A stretch of 25,784 nucleotides of DNA from Candidatus Ratteibacteria bacterium. GTDB lineage: Bacteria; Ratteibacteria; UBA8468; B48-G9; JAFGKM01. Below the pieces are notes generated by a model, which worked only from the letters and a program-made list of their open reading frames with translations, did not search any database and was not told the origin of the DNA. Below, in pieces: positions 1-6,786 of the stretch. Within the stretch, counting starts at the first letter, position 1. The number at the start of each line of letters is the position of its first letter. The position numbers were made by a program, and so were the translations under genes. The stretch lies in assembly GCA_028697565.1 (NCBI GenBank), contig JAQVEU010000002.1, positions 1-25,784 of the forward strand, written 5' to 3'.

Positions 1-196
1 GGTTTCAGGTGGTGGGCCATCAGGTCAGGTGGATGCTGTAAAGTTAGGAATTTCCAGGGCAATTGCCAAGTATAACCCTTCTCTAACTTCAAAGTTAAGG
101 GAGTATGGACTGCTTACAAGAGACCCGAGAATGAAGGAAAGGAAGAAGTACGGGCAGAAGGGTGCGAGAAAGAGGTTCCAGTGGACAAAGAGATAA
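1..196 (+). CDS. rpsI: 30S ribosomal protein uS9 (S9), C-terminal part; 5' end lies outside the window
   Basis: Small-subunit ribosomal protein S9, whose basic C-terminal tail reaches the P-site tRNA on the ribosome. The frame beginning at base 2 reads through 64 residues to TAA at 194-196 and carries the family's hallmarks: VSGGGPSGQVDAVKLGISRA, then LREYGLLTRDPRMKERKKYG and a Lys/Arg-rich ending in TKR. The window cuts off about half of the usual ~130 residues. The gene is too short and too truncated to appear as a start-to-stop ORF. In most bacteria it follows rplM; here the next gene on the same strand is argC, 187 bp away. Identification is secure from the conserved tail. Confidence 0.95.
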   Translation, partial: VSGGGPSGQVDAVKLGISRAIAKYNPSLTSKLREYGLLTRDPRMKERKKYGQKGARKRFQWTKR

Positions 197-229
197 TGTA
201 GATAATCAGTTAACTATGTTGCCTGTGAA

Positions 230-368
230 GTATAGAGTAGCAAGTAGCGAGATATAAAGAAATCCCCAATATCCTCTTTATTAAAGGTTCTCCCCTTTGG
301 AAAAGGGGAGAAAGGGGAGGGAGAAGGGATTTATCTATCTACTTACTACTCGCTACTTATAGTATAAA
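230..368. repeat. Nested inverted repeat (MITE-like spacer element) between rpsI and argC
   Basis: The outer arms AAGTAGCGAG (242-251) and CTCGCTACTT (349-358) are exact reverse complements. Inside is a second hairpin with arms TTCTCCCCTTT (288-298) and AAAGGGGAGAA (302-312), plus a half-palindrome CTCTTTATTAAAGG (274-287). Neither hairpin is followed by a T-run, so a simple intrinsic terminator is not convincing. The CCCCTTTATTAAAGGGG theme recurs in the spacer after argC, which suggests a dispersed repeat family. Confidence 0.6.
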
Positions 369-383
369 TGAGGTTTAATAAAT

Positions 384-1406
384 ATGTACAGGGTAGGTAT
401 ATTTGGAGTTTCCGGGTATGCGGGACAAAAACTTGTAGAACTTATTGTCTCTCATCCTGAAGCAGAGATTACTGCTGGCTTTGTCGCTTCTGAAGAAGGG
501 ACACCCGAGATAACAGAGATAATGCCACGTCTGAAAGGACTTATCCGTTTAAGGTGTAAAAATAGCCCCGACTGGAAAGACATAGAGAAAAACTGTGATG
601 TTGTGTTTCTTGCACTTCCTCATTCTGTCTCAATGAAATTTGTCCCACCACTTGTAGAGATGGGGAAAAAAATTATAGACCTCAGTGCTGACTTCAGGTT
701 TGATGACATCAAGACATATGAACGGTGGTATGTGAAGCATACCTGCCCCCAGTTAAACAGTAGATTTGTATATGGCCTTCCCGAACTAAATAGAGAAGAG
801 ATAAAGAATACGGACTTTGTTGCCAACCCCGGGTGTTATCCTACATCGGTAATATTGGCACTTTATCCTCTTGTAAAAAACAACCTTATAGATAAGAAGG
901 TATTTGTAGACTCAAAAAGTGGTGTGACAGGTGCGGGTAGAGCTCTCTCTTTTGGTAACCTTTTTGTTGAGTGTAATGAAAATATAAAGGCATACAAGAT
1001 AGGGGAGCACAGACACTCTCCTGAGATGGAAGAAGTAATAAACAGGATAGGTGGGGGGACAGGGTATTCTATAGTATTTGTTCCACACCTTGTTCCCTAT
1101 AATCAGGGAATACTCTCTACCTGTTATGTAATGCTTACAAGTGAAATGGCAGAAGAGAAGATACAGGAGATTTATGAAGGGATATATGAAAATGAGCCAT
1201 TTGTAAGGGTTATGGACTATGGTCTGTCTCCCTCAGTGAAAAATATCGTGAATACCAATTTCTGTGATATAGGGATTAAACTCGTAGATAACAGAACACT
1301 CGTTGTCATATCATCTATTGATAACCTTGTGAAAGGTGCAGCGGGCCAGGCAGTCCAGAATATGAACATAATGCTTGGGCTTAAAGAGACGATCCCATTC
1401 TTTTAA
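384..1406 (+). CDS. argC: N-acetyl-gamma-glutamyl-phosphate reductase
   Basis: Third step of arginine synthesis: NADPH-dependent reduction of N-acetyl-glutamyl-5-phosphate to the semialdehyde, in the cytosol. The 340-residue length is typical. The N-terminal Rossmann motif GVSGYAGQ (8-15) binds the cofactor, the catalytic cysteine is Cys151 in NPGCYPTS, and the conserved HRHSPE (209-214) supplies the active-site histidine. The ATG has a GAGG Shine-Dalgarno 10 bp upstream (370-373). It sits alone after rpsI, with no argJ/argB/argD beside it. The other arginine genes of the window, an ArgA-like acetyltransferase and argG, are more than 19 kb away on the other strand. Confidence 0.95.
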   Translation: MYRVGIFGVSGYAGQKLVELIVSHPEAEITAGFVASEEGTPEITEIMPRLKGLIRLRCKNSPDWKDIEKNCDVVFLALPHSVSMKFVPPLVEMGKKIIDLSADFRFDDIKTYERWYVKHTCPQLNSRFVYGLPELNREEIKNTDFVANPGCYPTSVILALYPLVKNNLIDKKVFVDSKSGVTGAGRALSFGNLFVECNENIKAYKIGEHRHSPEMEEVINRIGGGTGYSIVFVPHLVPYNQGILSTCYVMLTSEMAEEKIQEIYEGIYENEPFVRVMDYGLSPSVKNIVNTNFCDIGIKLVDNRTLVVISSIDNLVKGAAGQAVQNMNIMLGLKETIPFF

Positions 1407-1447
1407 TGCCAGATTGATTTCATTATAAGCATAGTGTCTCTTCTGAA

Positions 1448-1641
1448 AGAGAGTATACTCTCTAAATTCTTCTCCCTTTGAGAGGGGGTTCCTTATATTT
1501 CCCCTTTATTAAAGGGGGATGAAAAGGGGGGATTCTAAAAATCCATCCTGACCTTCCTTTAATAAAAGAAGGAGAAACATAGTTCCTCCCCATATGAGGG
1601 ACGAGGATATAGATTTTTCCCTCAAGTCGAGGGAATAAAAA
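1448..1641. repeat. Cluster of palindromes filling the argC to gmhB spacer
   Basis: Several distinct dyads lie in the spacer between argC and the next gene. They are a perfect 16-bp palindrome AGAGAGTATACTCTCT (1448-1463), CCCCTTTATTAAAGGGG (1501-1517), an imperfect one with arms CCTTC and GAAGG (1552-1556 and 1568-1572), CCTC/GAGG around 1585-1600, and TCCCTC-AAGTC-GAGGGA (1618-1634). The second matches the half-palindrome before argC. No long T-run follows any of them. The opposite strand can be read as a 66-codon frame containing SPSFIKGRSG and PPLIKGK; I attribute that frame to the repeats rather than to a gene. Confidence 0.6.
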
Positions 1642-1649
1642 TTCTAACA

Positions 1650-1678
1650 CTGGCGAACTCAATTGGTATTGCTATAAT
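1650..1678 (+). promoter_or_regulatory. Extended -10 promoter for the gmhB-like/lpd-like gene pair
   Basis: TGCTATAAT (1670-1678) is a perfect extended -10 element; the -35 region around 1650-1655 (CTGGCG) matches the consensus poorly, as is common with extended -10 promoters. A transcript start near 1685 would leave about 30 nt of leader before the ATG at 1717. It would exclude the upstream TTG at 1681 as the start codon. Confidence 0.5.
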
Positions 1679-1716
1679 TTTTGGATGCAAATTACTATAA
1701 TAAAGTAAAAACTAAA

Positions 1717-2280
1717 ATGAAGACAGTATTTCTTGACAGGGATGGTGTTATTTCTATATTTACACCCGATGACTATATAAAGAACTGGGGTGAGTTCAGA
1801 TTTATAGATGGTGCTATTGATGGACTGAAAAGGTTGTACAATAGTGGATACCAGATTATTATAATTTCCAATCAGGCGGGGGTGAATAAGGGACTGTTTA
1901 CATTAGACGACCTTAATGATATTACAGAGAAGATGAAGGATGTCTTAAAGAAGGAAGGCATTGAACTGGCAGGGGTCTACTACTGCACACATACTGCCGA
2001 AGAGAACTGCGGGTGCAGAAAACCAAAGCCGGGGCTGTTCTACAAGGCGATTGAAGACCTAGGGGATATAAAATTTCACAACGTATTTTTTATAGGGGAC
2101 TCAGAGATAGATGTAAAAGCAGGAAAAGAGGTAGGACTTAAAACCATACTAGTTCTATCCGGTAAAACAAGGAATGTTAAGGAAACCGAAAATTGGGAGA
2201 TAAGACCCGACTTTATTTTTAATGATTTAAATGAAGCGACCGACTTTATAATCAAAGGGGAAAAAGATGGAAAGGTATGA
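1717..2280 (+). CDS. gmhB: HAD-family histidinol/heptose-bisphosphate phosphatase (GmhB-like)
   Basis: Predicted D-glycero-D-manno-heptose-1,7-bisphosphate 7-phosphatase, a cytosolic step in making ADP-heptose for LPS core or other surface glycans. From the ATG at 1717 the protein has 187 residues, typical for GmhB. HAD motifs are complete: FLDRDGV with Asp7 and Asp9, Ser51 in ISNQAG, Lys102 in CRKPKPG, and IGDSEID with Asp128 and Asp132. The GmhB-type zinc loop is present as Cys90-X-His92 and Cys98-X-Cys100. A TTG start at 1681 would add 12 residues before the motif and lie at the predicted transcript start, so I prefer 1717, although no clear Shine-Dalgarno is seen. Its last 14 bp overlap the next gene. 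A related phosphatase on another sugar or histidinol phosphate is the alternative. Confidence 0.8.
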   Translation: MKTVFLDRDGVISIFTPDDYIKNWGEFRFIDGAIDGLKRLYNSGYQIIIISNQAGVNKGLFTLDDLNDITEKMKDVLKKEGIELAGVYYCTHTAEENCGCRKPKPGLFYKAIEDLGDIKFHNVFFIGDSEIDVKAGKEVGLKTILVLSGKTRNVKETENWEIRPDFIFNDLNEATDFIIKGEKDGKV

Positions 2281-3586
2281 TGTTATAGTTGTGGGAGGGG
2301 GGCCTGCAGGTTATCCCTGCGCTATAAGATGTTCTCATGCAGGGAAGAGGACTATTCTTATTGAGGAACTTGCTCTTGGAGGGGTATGTCTTAACAGGGG
2401 ATGTATCCCGACAAAGGCACTATACGGCGTTTCTGAAGAGGCCTCTCCTTCAAGATATAGATGCATTGAGAAGAAAGTATATTTTGACTGGAGCAAGGTT
2501 TTAGATGAGGTGCTCAACGAAGTAGTTCTAAAACTAAGGACAGGTATAAGTATGCTCCTTAAAAGTTATGGGGTAGAGGTAATAAAAGGGAAGGCGAAGT
2601 TTTTGGATATAAAAACAGTTGAGGTCAACGGAAAGACATATACAGGAGATAATGTTGTAATTGCGACAGGTGCCTCCTCTTTTGTTCCTGACTGCTTCAA
2701 AAGTGATGGCAGGGTGATTGTTTCAGACCATATCTGGCAGTTCCAGAAACTTCCTGAAAGTGTTGCCATCATAGGAGGCGGATTTATTGGATGTGAGTAT
2801 GCATCTATATTAAATAAGTTTGGGGTGAAGGTAAAAATTTATGAGATGATGGATACCCTTCTTCCTGGGAAAGACAGAGAGCTCACAGATATTCTAAAAA
2901 GACAATTTGAGAAAAGAGGAATTGAGGTACATCTTAACCAAAAACTTACCGGGTGTGAGATGATTGAGGCAGAAAAGGTCTTTGTATCCGTTGGGGTGTC
3001 ACCTAATATACCGGAACTTAATGGCATCATAGCAGATAGAAAGGGAATTAACACAGATGAGCGATTGAGGACAAATATAGATGGGGTCTATGCAGTCGGA
3101 GATGTAAATGGGAAGTATCAACTTGCCTATGTTGCCACACGGGAAGGAGAGATTGCTGCGGAAAATATCTGCGGGAAAGATGAAGTTATTGACTATGGTG
3201 TTATCCCTGAGGTTATATTTACAGACCCTGAGATAGGTGTGTGTGGACTTACTGAAGAAAAGGCAAAAGAACAGGAGATTGATGTAGTTGTTGGTAAATT
3301 TCCCTATTCTGCACTTGGCCGTGCATATGCTGACAAAAAAACAGATGGGTTTTTTAAGGTGATTGCCGAAAAGGGGACGGAAAGGATAGTGGGGATTCAT
3401 ATCATAGGGAAAGGAGCCACTGAACTTGTATGTCTTTCCACCATAGCAATTTCAAATAGACTAAAGATAAATGACCTTGAGAAGATATTATACTGTCATC
3501 CGACCTTTGCAGAAGGTATTATGGAAGCCGTACATAGCCTGCACAAAGGAAGCGTGCACCTCCCACCAAAAAAGAGAGTTGTATAA
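2267..3586 (+). CDS. lpdA: Dihydrolipoamide dehydrogenase-like FAD/NAD disulfide oxidoreductase
   Basis: Class-I pyridine nucleotide-disulfide oxidoreductase, expected to reoxidise dihydrolipoyl groups of 2-oxoacid dehydrogenase or glycine-cleavage complexes. The order is an FAD-binding GGGPAG (10-15), the redox disulfide Cys41-LNRG-Cys46, a second dinucleotide fold GGGFIG (170-175), the second FAD motif VYAVGDV (274-280), and the dimerisation domain ending with His411/Glu416 in HPTFAE. The start has an AAAGGGG ribosome-binding site (2254-2260). At 439 residues it is shorter than the usual 460-475. The NAD domain runs from KLTGCE (226-231) almost directly into AEKVFVSVG, missing about 15 residues of the usual beta hairpin, and GVSPN stands where GRxPN is usual. 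No E1/E2 or gcv genes are nearby, so the substrate is open. Confidence 0.8.
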   Translation: MERYDVIVVGGGPAGYPCAIRCSHAGKRTILIEELALGGVCLNRGCIPTKALYGVSEEASPSRYRCIEKKVYFDWSKVLDEVLNEVVLKLRTGISMLLKSYGVEVIKGKAKFLDIKTVEVNGKTYTGDNVVIATGASSFVPDCFKSDGRVIVSDHIWQFQKLPESVAIIGGGFIGCEYASILNKFGVKVKIYEMMDTLLPGKDRELTDILKRQFEKRGIEVHLNQKLTGCEMIEAEKVFVSVGVSPNIPELNGIIADRKGINTDERLRTNIDGVYAVGDVNGKYQLAYVATREGEIAAENICGKDEVIDYGVIPEVIFTDPEIGVCGLTEEKAKEQEIDVVVGKFPYSALGRAYADKKTDGFFKVIAEKGTERIVGIHIIGKGATELVCLSTIAISNRLKINDLEKILYCHPTFAEGIMEAVHSLHKGSVHLPPKKRVV

Positions 3587-3682
3587 AAGTACTAAAAGGT
3601 GGTAACTTTTTTATAATACTATCCCGAATGTTTGTAATTATTAGCGTCGGTTTTTATTTGTCTCTTCCTTGTTCAGAGGGTA

Positions 3683-4825
3683 TTATTGTGAAGGGAAGAG
3701 AATCTGACGGGCGACAGATAACCCTTTTTCAATGTCAATCTCACAACCCATTTCTTTAAGGCCTACACCCACGCCAGTTATTGCAGTAAGGACATCAAAC
3801 TCATCCTGCCATCCGAGGTGTGAGATTCTTATGATTTTACCTTTGAGGTGGTCCTGTCCACCTGCTATAGACATACCATACTTTGTCCTCAAAACCTTTA
3901 CCAGTTTCTCTCCGTCTATACCTTCTGGAAGGACTACTGCTGTTACTGCGTCAGAGGGAGATTCTGAAAGGAGTTTAAGTCCTGCTGCTACCATTGCCTG
4001 TCTTGTTGCCTCACCGCGGAGATGGTGTTCTTCCCATATCTTTTCAATACCGGTTGTCTTGATGATATTCAATGACTTTCTGAGACCCACCACAAGGGAC
4101 ACAGGAATGGTAAACGGGAAGTCATTTTTGGCAAGTGTCTTTTTATACTTTTTGAGATTAAAGTAATACTTTGGCAGATTTGATGTTTCTGCCTTTTTCC
4201 ATGCCTTCTCACTTACAGAGATAAATGAGAGACCTGGCGGTAGCATAAACGCTTTCTGGGAGCCAGTAACCACAACATCTATCTTCCACTCATCTGTGAG
4301 GCAGGGGATAGCACCAAGGGAACTTATTGTATCCACAACAAATAACGTGTTCTCATAATGTGATACTATCTCGCCAAGGCATTTTATATCAAAGTGTGTT
4401 CCTGTGGATGTTTCACATAGTGTTCCAAAGACCGCCTTTACACTAGAGTTCTTTTCAAGGAGGTCCTTTATCCTGTCAGTGCTCATTTTTTTGCCCCACT
4501 CAAGTTCCACAGGGATTACATCTAATTTATAGGCAAGGGCTATATCCTTGAACCTTTCTCCAAACTTTCCACCGGATATTACTATTACCCTGTCTCCTTC
4601 AGAAAGAAAATTTACCACAGATGCTTCCATTGCACCTGTCCCTGATGAGGCAATGATAAACACATCATTCTTTGTCTGGAAGACATACTTTAGGTCTTCA
4701 AACACCTCCCCTGCAATTTTAATAAACTCGTCTGTCCTGTGGTGCATAACAGGGGAAGCCATCTCTAACAGGACCTCTTCAGGAACAGAGGTTGGCCCTG
4801 GCGTAAAAAGTCGCTTCTTTAACAT
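3683..4825 (-). CDS. PLP-dependent class-V aminotransferase (alanine-glyoxylate/serine-pyruvate type)
   Basis: Fold-type I, class-V aminotransferase of the alanine:glyoxylate / serine:pyruvate / soluble-hydrogenase-subunit family, 380 residues, cytosolic. It begins with the family signature FTPGPTSVPEEVL (7-19), has the cofactor-contacting SSGTGAMEA (60-68), Asp165 in VVDTISS beneath the pyridine ring, and the Schiff-base lysine Lys191 in VTGSQKAFMLPPG. A strong AGGAGG lies 7 bp before the ATG (4833-4838). It is the last gene of the long minus-strand run, 17 bp after a TIM-barrel isomerase. Members of this family often act with a D-3-phosphoglycerate-type dehydrogenase in serine or glyoxylate metabolism. 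A D-2-hydroxyacid dehydrogenase occurs at 19675-20679, but the partnership is only a guess. Confidence 0.85.
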   Translation of the reverse strand: MLKKRLFTPGPTSVPEEVLLEMASPVMHHRTDEFIKIAGEVFEDLKYVFQTKNDVFIIASSGTGAMEASVVNFLSEGDRVIVISGGKFGERFKDIALAYKLDVIPVELEWGKKMSTDRIKDLLEKNSSVKAVFGTLCETSTGTHFDIKCLGEIVSHYENTLFVVDTISSLGAIPCLTDEWKIDVVVTGSQKAFMLPPGLSFISVSEKAWKKAETSNLPKYYFNLKKYKKTLAKNDFPFTIPVSLVVGLRKSLNIIKTTGIEKIWEEHHLRGEATRQAMVAAGLKLLSESPSDAVTAVVLPEGIDGEKLVKVLRTKYGMSIAGGQDHLKGKIIRISHLGWQDEFDVLTAITGVGVGLKEMGCEIDIEKGLSVARQILFPSQ

Positions 4826-4842
4826 AGTGTCTCCTCCTTTTG

Positions 4843-5652
4843 TTATAAAAATTTTTTGATGTAGTTGATACTGTTTTTTGCTATAACTTCTGGCCCGGGG
4901 GAAAAGTCAAACACCTCCACCGAGAGCCATCCATCATATCCTATCTCCTTCAGTGTGTCAATAATTGGTTTGTAGTCAATATCTCCTGAACCAGGTCCCC
5001 CTAAATTTTTGTCATTTATATGGAAGTGTTTAAGATGCTTTCTCCCTTCTTTTATTATCTCGGGTATCGGTTTTTGTTCATCACTCATTGCCTTTACATC
5101 CAGGTGAAGTTTAAGGTAGGGATGTGACATTTCTTCTATGATATCTATCGCCTCTGCTGCGGTATTTATAAAGTTTGTTTCTGTCCTTGCCAGTGGCTCC
5201 AGACATAAAAAAATATTTTTTTTCTCGCAATCTTTAAGAACCTTTTTTAGTACCTCTTTTACATTTTCCTTGACCTCTTCTGCTGTTTGCCCTTCCTGGA
5301 TATTTCTCTGTTTGGGTGAGCCAAATACCATAATGGAACCACCTATATTAGCGGTGAAGTATATCAGTTTAGAGAGATATTCTGCTGTTTTATGCCGTAG
5401 TTCTTTATTACTTGATGAGACAGAGAGCCCCTCAGGTTTTGTCAGTAGCCAGTGTGTTCCTATAACTGCAAGATTATATCTGCTGGAAAGTTCCCTTATT
5501 TTTTTAACAGTTTCTACTGGTATTACATCTACTGAGTCCCCGAGAGTGAATGGGGCTATCTCAATACCCTGGTAGCCCACTTCTTTCACAAAAGAGAATA
5601 TCTTTTCCAGTTCCCACCCCTGAAACATCTCATTGCATATACCTACCTTCAT
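4843..5652 (-). CDS. Xylose-isomerase-like TIM-barrel sugar (phosphate) isomerase/epimerase
   Basis: AP-endonuclease-2/xylose-isomerase-like TIM-barrel fold, 269 residues, likely a divalent-metal sugar, keto-acid or polyol isomerase/epimerase of the IolE/IolI/hydroxypyruvate-isomerase/tagatose-3-epimerase superfamily. The four metal-site positions can be placed: Glu152 (CLEPLA), Asp185 (HLDVKA), His211 (HFHIND) and Glu246 (SVEVFD). The start MKVGICNEMF is standard for the family. It follows ftsZ by 2 bp and precedes an aminotransferase by 17 bp, so it is almost certainly co-transcribed with both. If the pair works together, a hydroxypyruvate/glyoxylate role is possible, but sequence alone does not set the substrate. 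Confidence 0.8.
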   Translation of the reverse strand: MKVGICNEMFQGWELEKIFSFVKEVGYQGIEIAPFTLGDSVDVIPVETVKKIRELSSRYNLAVIGTHWLLTKPEGLSVSSSNKELRHKTAEYLSKLIYFTANIGGSIMVFGSPKQRNIQEGQTAEEVKENVKEVLKKVLKDCEKKNIFLCLEPLARTETNFINTAAEAIDIIEEMSHPYLKLHLDVKAMSDEQKPIPEIIKEGRKHLKHFHINDKNLGGPGSGDIDYKPIIDTLKEIGYDGWLSVEVFDFSPGPEVIAKNSINYIKKFL

Positions 5653-5654
5653 TA

Positions 5655-6749
5655 TTATCCCCTTCCTTGTTTTTTTCTCAATGACGGAGCGAGATCATCA
5701 TCATAGGGCTCGCTTTCTACTTTACCTAATGGCAACTCTTCGTTGCTTTTTGTTTCCTGTATGTGCTTTTTTGGCTCTTTTGGTATGCTTCCAATACCTG
5801 TGGCAATAAGGGTAATCTTTACCTCGTTGTCAAGAGAGGGGTCTATTGTTATTCCTAACTTTTTTGATGGTGAGGATATCCTGTTCTGAATGATGGCCAT
5901 TGCTTCCCCAAACTCTTTCAGGGTAAGGTCTTTACTCCCTGTGATGCTTATCAAGACATTTCTTGCTTCCATTATGTCATCCTTCTCTATCAGCGGGTCG
6001 TTTATCGTATCTCTGGCAGCATTTTCTATTCTGCCTTCACCCTTTCCGTAGCCAAGTCCTACTATTCCTCTTCCAGCATTTTCTACTACTGTGCATATAT
6101 CAGCAAAGTCAATATCAAGAAGTTTTGGTTTACAGATAAGGTCAGAGATGGCTGTAATAATATTCAATATACGTTCATCAATCCTGCCGAATGCATCTGC
6201 CATAGATATGTTATCCTCAACAATTTCATATAGTTTCTGATTGGGTATGTGTATAAGGGTGTCTACATTTGATTCAAGTGCAGAGATACCATTTGTCGCA
6301 AAGTTAATCCTTTTCTCTCCTTCAAAATCAAATGGAGTGGTAACGATGGCTATAACAATAGCACCACTTGAGATATTTTCCTTTGCCAATTTTGCTATTA
6401 CAGGAGAACTACCTGTCCCTGTACCACCTCCTAATCCTGCAACAAGAAAGACAATATTGGTATTTTTTAGTGCCTCTGATATCTTTTCTTTGTCTTCATT
6501 CGCTGCAAACTTACCTTTCTCAGGGTCCGTCCCTGTTCCTCTGCCATGCGTGGTCTTTTCACCTATCTGTATCTTAAGGTCTGCTTTTGCATATTTCAGA
6601 GCATTTGCGTCAGTGTTGAAAACAACAAATTTTACACCTTCTATCTTTCCATATATTCTGGAGACAATATTATTTCCAGCATTTCCCACACCTACAACCT
6701 TTACATTTATTACCCCATTACTTTCATTTTCCTCTATATATTTAGCCAT
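5655..6749 (-). CDS. ftsZ: Cell division protein FtsZ
   Basis: Tubulin-like GTPase that polymerises into the Z-ring at mid-cell; 364 residues. Visible are the nucleotide fold VVGVGNAGNN (18-27), the tubulin signature GGGTGTG (107-113), the T7 synergy loop DIDFAD (212-217), and a C-terminal conserved peptide DDLAPSLRKK (351-360) that normally docks FtsA or ZipA-like tethers. The linker before it is short, roughly 30 residues. In the T7 loop, Asp214 and Asp217 match the catalytic aspartates, but position 212 is Asp where almost all FtsZ have Asn. An AAAGGAAG ribosome-binding site lies just before the ATG. It follows ftsA by 37 bp, the largest gap in its run. Confidence 0.96.
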   Translation of the reverse strand: MAKYIEENESNGVINVKVVGVGNAGNNIVSRIYGKIEGVKFVVFNTDANALKYAKADLKIQIGEKTTHGRGTGTDPEKGKFAANEDKEKISEALKNTNIVFLVAGLGGGTGTGSSPVIAKLAKENISSGAIVIAIVTTPFDFEGEKRINFATNGISALESNVDTLIHIPNQKLYEIVEDNISMADAFGRIDERILNIITAISDLICKPKLLDIDFADICTVVENAGRGIVGLGYGKGEGRIENAARDTINDPLIEKDDIMEARNVLISITGSKDLTLKEFGEAMAIIQNRISSPSKKLGITIDPSLDNEVKITLIATGIGSIPKEPKKHIQETKSNEELPLGKVESEPYDDDLAPSLRKKQGRG

Positions 6750-6786
6750 TTATGGTCTTCCTTTAGCCCTTTTATCCATACTACAT

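Noticed and set aside
1462..1662. Minus-strand 66-codon open frame between argC and the phosphatase gene
   Set aside because: Its content (PPLIKGK, SPSFIKGRSG) is a translation of the palindromic repeats; no ribosome-binding site and no family resemblance.
2999..3400. 133-codon minus-strand open frame opposite the lpd-like gene
   Set aside because: Lies antisense to conserved FAD and dimerisation motifs and shows no protein-family features.
3583..3614. Possible bidirectional terminator between the lpd-like gene and the aminotransferase (AAAAGT / ACTTTT with a T-run)
   Set aside because: Stem is short and A/T-only with a large loop; not strong enough to call.
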